A DNA stretch of 24,458 bases from JALZBN01 sp035525375 (GTDB taxonomy: Bacteria; Actinomycetota; Acidimicrobiia; Acidimicrobiales; AC-14). Of this stretch, positions 23,081 through 24,458 are shown piece after piece (positions within the stretch are counted from its first letter, which is position 1; every line of letters starts with the position of its first letter). The DNA lies in NCBI GenBank assembly GCA_035525375.1, contig DATLEI010000031.1:1-24458 (forward strand). Reading direction: 5' to 3'. The notes beneath the pieces were generated by a model, which was not told where the DNA came from, did not search any database, and saw only the letters and a program-made list of their open reading frames with translations. Made by a program: the position numbers and the translations under genes.

Positions 23081-24458
23081 GTGCCCGTGACCAAAACCAC
23101 TGTCCCCCTGGTTCCACGCGAGGTGCTGTTCGGCAACCCCGAGCGCACAGGTCCGTCGTTGTCGCCGGACGGGAAGCGTCTGGCCTGGATCGCGCCGGAC
23201 GAGGGCGTGCTCAACGTCTGGCTCGGCACGATCACCGCCGATGGCGTGAGTGATGAGCGGGTGATGACCCACGACCGTGATCGCGGCATTCGCGGTGCCA
23301 TGTGGGCCCACGACAACCGCCACCTTCTGTACGTCCAGGACGCGGGGGGCGACGAAAACTGGCGCCTCCACGACATTGATGTACAGACCGGTGAGAGCCG
23401 TGACCTCACCCCGTTCGAGGGCGTGCAGGCGCGCGTCGAGGAATTGAGCAAGCACGTCCCCGGACGCGTCCTCGTGGGGTTGAACCAAGCCAACCCTCAA
23501 CTGCATGACCTCTACAGCCTCGACCTGACGACCGGCGAGCTCGAGAAGATCGAGGACAACCCCGGCTTCGTGTCCTTTCTGGCCGATGCCGAGCTTCAGG
23601 TACGCGGCGGGGTCACGGCCACGCCCGACGGTGGTATTGCCGTGGTCGTGCGCGACAGCGACGACGGCGAGTGGCGGCCGTTGCTTCAAGCCGGTCTGGA
23701 GGATGCCCTCACCACCGATCCCCTGGCGTTCACTCGTGACGGCACCGGATTGCTCGCCATCTCCTCGGTCGATGCAAACGCCGGCCGGCTGGTCGAGATG
23801 GACCTGACGACTGGCGAGGTGACGGTCATCGCCGAGGACGACCAATACGACGTGTCGTGGGCGCACATACATCCCGACACGCTCGAGCCCCAGCTGGCGG
23901 TGTTCAACAAGGACCGAGCGACCTTTGAGGTGCTCGATCCGGCGATCGCCGCCGACATTGACGCCCTGCGCGCCATCGACCCCGGTGATCTCGGCATCTT
24001 GGGCGAGAGCGACGATGACACCACCTGGCTCGTGTCGTTCACGAACGACAACGGGCCGGTTCGCTACTACGTGTGGCACCGTCCGACCCAGCAGTCGACC
24101 TTCCTCTTTGAGCACCGCCCCGGTCTCACTCAGTACACGCTGGCGTCGATGGAGCCCTTCTCCTACAAGGCTTCCGACGGCCTCACGATCCATGGGTACC
24201 TGACGTTCCCGCCCGACCAGCCGCGCGAGCAACTGCCGACAGTCCTGCTCGTGCACGGCGGCCCATGGGTCCGCACCACCTGGGGACTCGAGCCCGAGGG
24301 CCAGTGGCTCGCCAACCGGGGTTACCTGTGCGTCGAGGTCAACTACCGGGGCTCAACGGGGTACGGAAAGGACTTTCTGAACGCCGGCAACCGCGAATGG
24401 GGCGCCAAGATGCAGACCGATCTGGTCGACGCCGTCGACTGGGTGGTCGATAAGGGCT
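23081..24458 (+). CDS. S9 prolyl-oligopeptidase-family peptidase, 3' end cut by the window
   Basis: At least 459 residues from GTG 23081 (or GTG 23087 in the same frame), open to the window edge. An N-terminal beta-propeller shows repeated blades with SPDGKRLAWIAPDEG, MWAHDNRHLLYVQD, LYSLDLTTGELEKIED and FTRDGTGLLAISS. The alpha/beta-hydrolase domain begins near residue 360 (YKASDGLTIHGYL), with the oxyanion segment LLVHGGPW (His392–Trp396) and VNYRGSTGYGKDF. The catalytic Ser, Asp and His lie beyond the window. This fits acylaminoacyl/dipeptidyl peptidases of family S9C. No signal peptide is evident, so it is probably cytoplasmic peptide turnover. Confidence 0.92.
   Translation, partial: MPVTKTTVPLVPREVLFGNPERTGPSLSPDGKRLAWIAPDEGVLNVWLGTITADGVSDERVMTHDRDRGIRGAMWAHDNRHLLYVQDAGGDENWRLHDIDVQTGESRDLTPFEGVQARVEELSKHVPGRVLVGLNQANPQLHDLYSLDLTTGELEKIEDNPGFVSFLADAELQVRGGVTATPDGGIAVVVRDSDDGEWRPLLQAGLEDALTTDPLAFTRDGTGLLAISSVDANAGRLVEMDLTTGEVTVIAEDDQYDVSWAHIHPDTLEPQLAVFNKDRATFEVLDPAIAADIDALRAIDPGDLGILGESDDDTTWLVSFTNDNGPVRYYVWHRPTQQSTFLFEHRPGLTQYTLASMEPFSYKASDGLTIHGYLTFPPDQPREQLPTVLLVHGGPWVRTTWGLEPEGQWLANRGYLCVEVNYRGSTGYGKDFLNAGNREWGAKMQTDLVDAVDWVVDKG

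Noticed and set aside
23021..24256. 411-codon minus-strand open frame
   Set aside because: Antisense shadow of the S9 peptidase, whose propeller repeats and hydrolase start are on the plus strand.

Overview
The window is high-GC bacterial chromosome, most likely from an actinobacterium. The evidence is Gram-positive/actinobacterial SOS boxes (CGAAC-N4-GTTCG) upstream of lexA, the nrdJ–nrdR–LysM–lexA neighbourhood known from Mycobacterium and relatives, a deazaflavin (F420)-type nitroreductase-family protein, a Cfp30B-like VOC protein, many GTG starts, and an actinobacteria-like tmRNA. I see no prophage, insertion sequence or CRISPR array. The mobile elements are three inteins inside one gene. 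The genus cannot be fixed from the sequence alone; an early-branching actinobacterium such as an Acidimicrobiia member is only a guess.

Left part (1–7064): the 3' part of the tmRNA gene ssrA, including its tag reading frame (encoded tag ADNTEPAFAMAA). A minus-strand cluster follows: a SABATH-type carboxyl methyltransferase, a membrane-anchored zinc metalloprotease and a small two-helix membrane protein. Divergent from it is a plus-strand operon of a GH13 alpha-glucosidase, a trehalose-synthase-like GH13 enzyme and a RibD-C/DHFR-like reductase, then a small unknown protein.

Middle (7065–11349): a loose collection of short accessory genes. These are a two-domain VOC protein, a DUF3291 protein, a 57-residue orphan with a strong ribosome-binding site, a class I SAM methyltransferase, an acidic hypothetical protein, and a two-gene minus-strand unit of a RibD-C-like reductase and a DDN-like F420-dependent oxidoreductase.

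Core block (11429–21063): a 2135-codon nrdJ (adenosylcobalamin-dependent class II ribonucleotide reductase) interrupted by three inteins of 359, 414 and 439 residues. Removing them leaves a 923-residue enzyme. Upstream lies a region with a good NrdR box and a weaker partner 32 bp away, then nrdR, then a LysM membrane protein (ChiZ/YneA/DivS-like division inhibitor candidate) divergent from lexA. Four SOS-box-like palindromes lie between these last two. DNA-precursor supply and the SOS response therefore sit side by side. A subtilisin-family (S8) membrane peptidase converges on lexA and overlaps it by 23 bp.

Right part (21084–24458): the lysine/diaminopimelate pair dapD–dapE, translationally coupled on the minus strand, and a divergent S9 prolyl-oligopeptidase-family gene cut by the window end.

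The most striking feature is the triple-intein ribonucleotide reductase. All three inteins have intact splicing residues, but the second has lost the catalytic aspartate of its first LAGLIDADG motif. Also notable are the four-box SOS promoter region, the tandem NrdR box candidate, the atypical tmRNA tag ending, the bacterial SABATH methyltransferase and an E. coli-type DapD in what looks like an actinobacterium.
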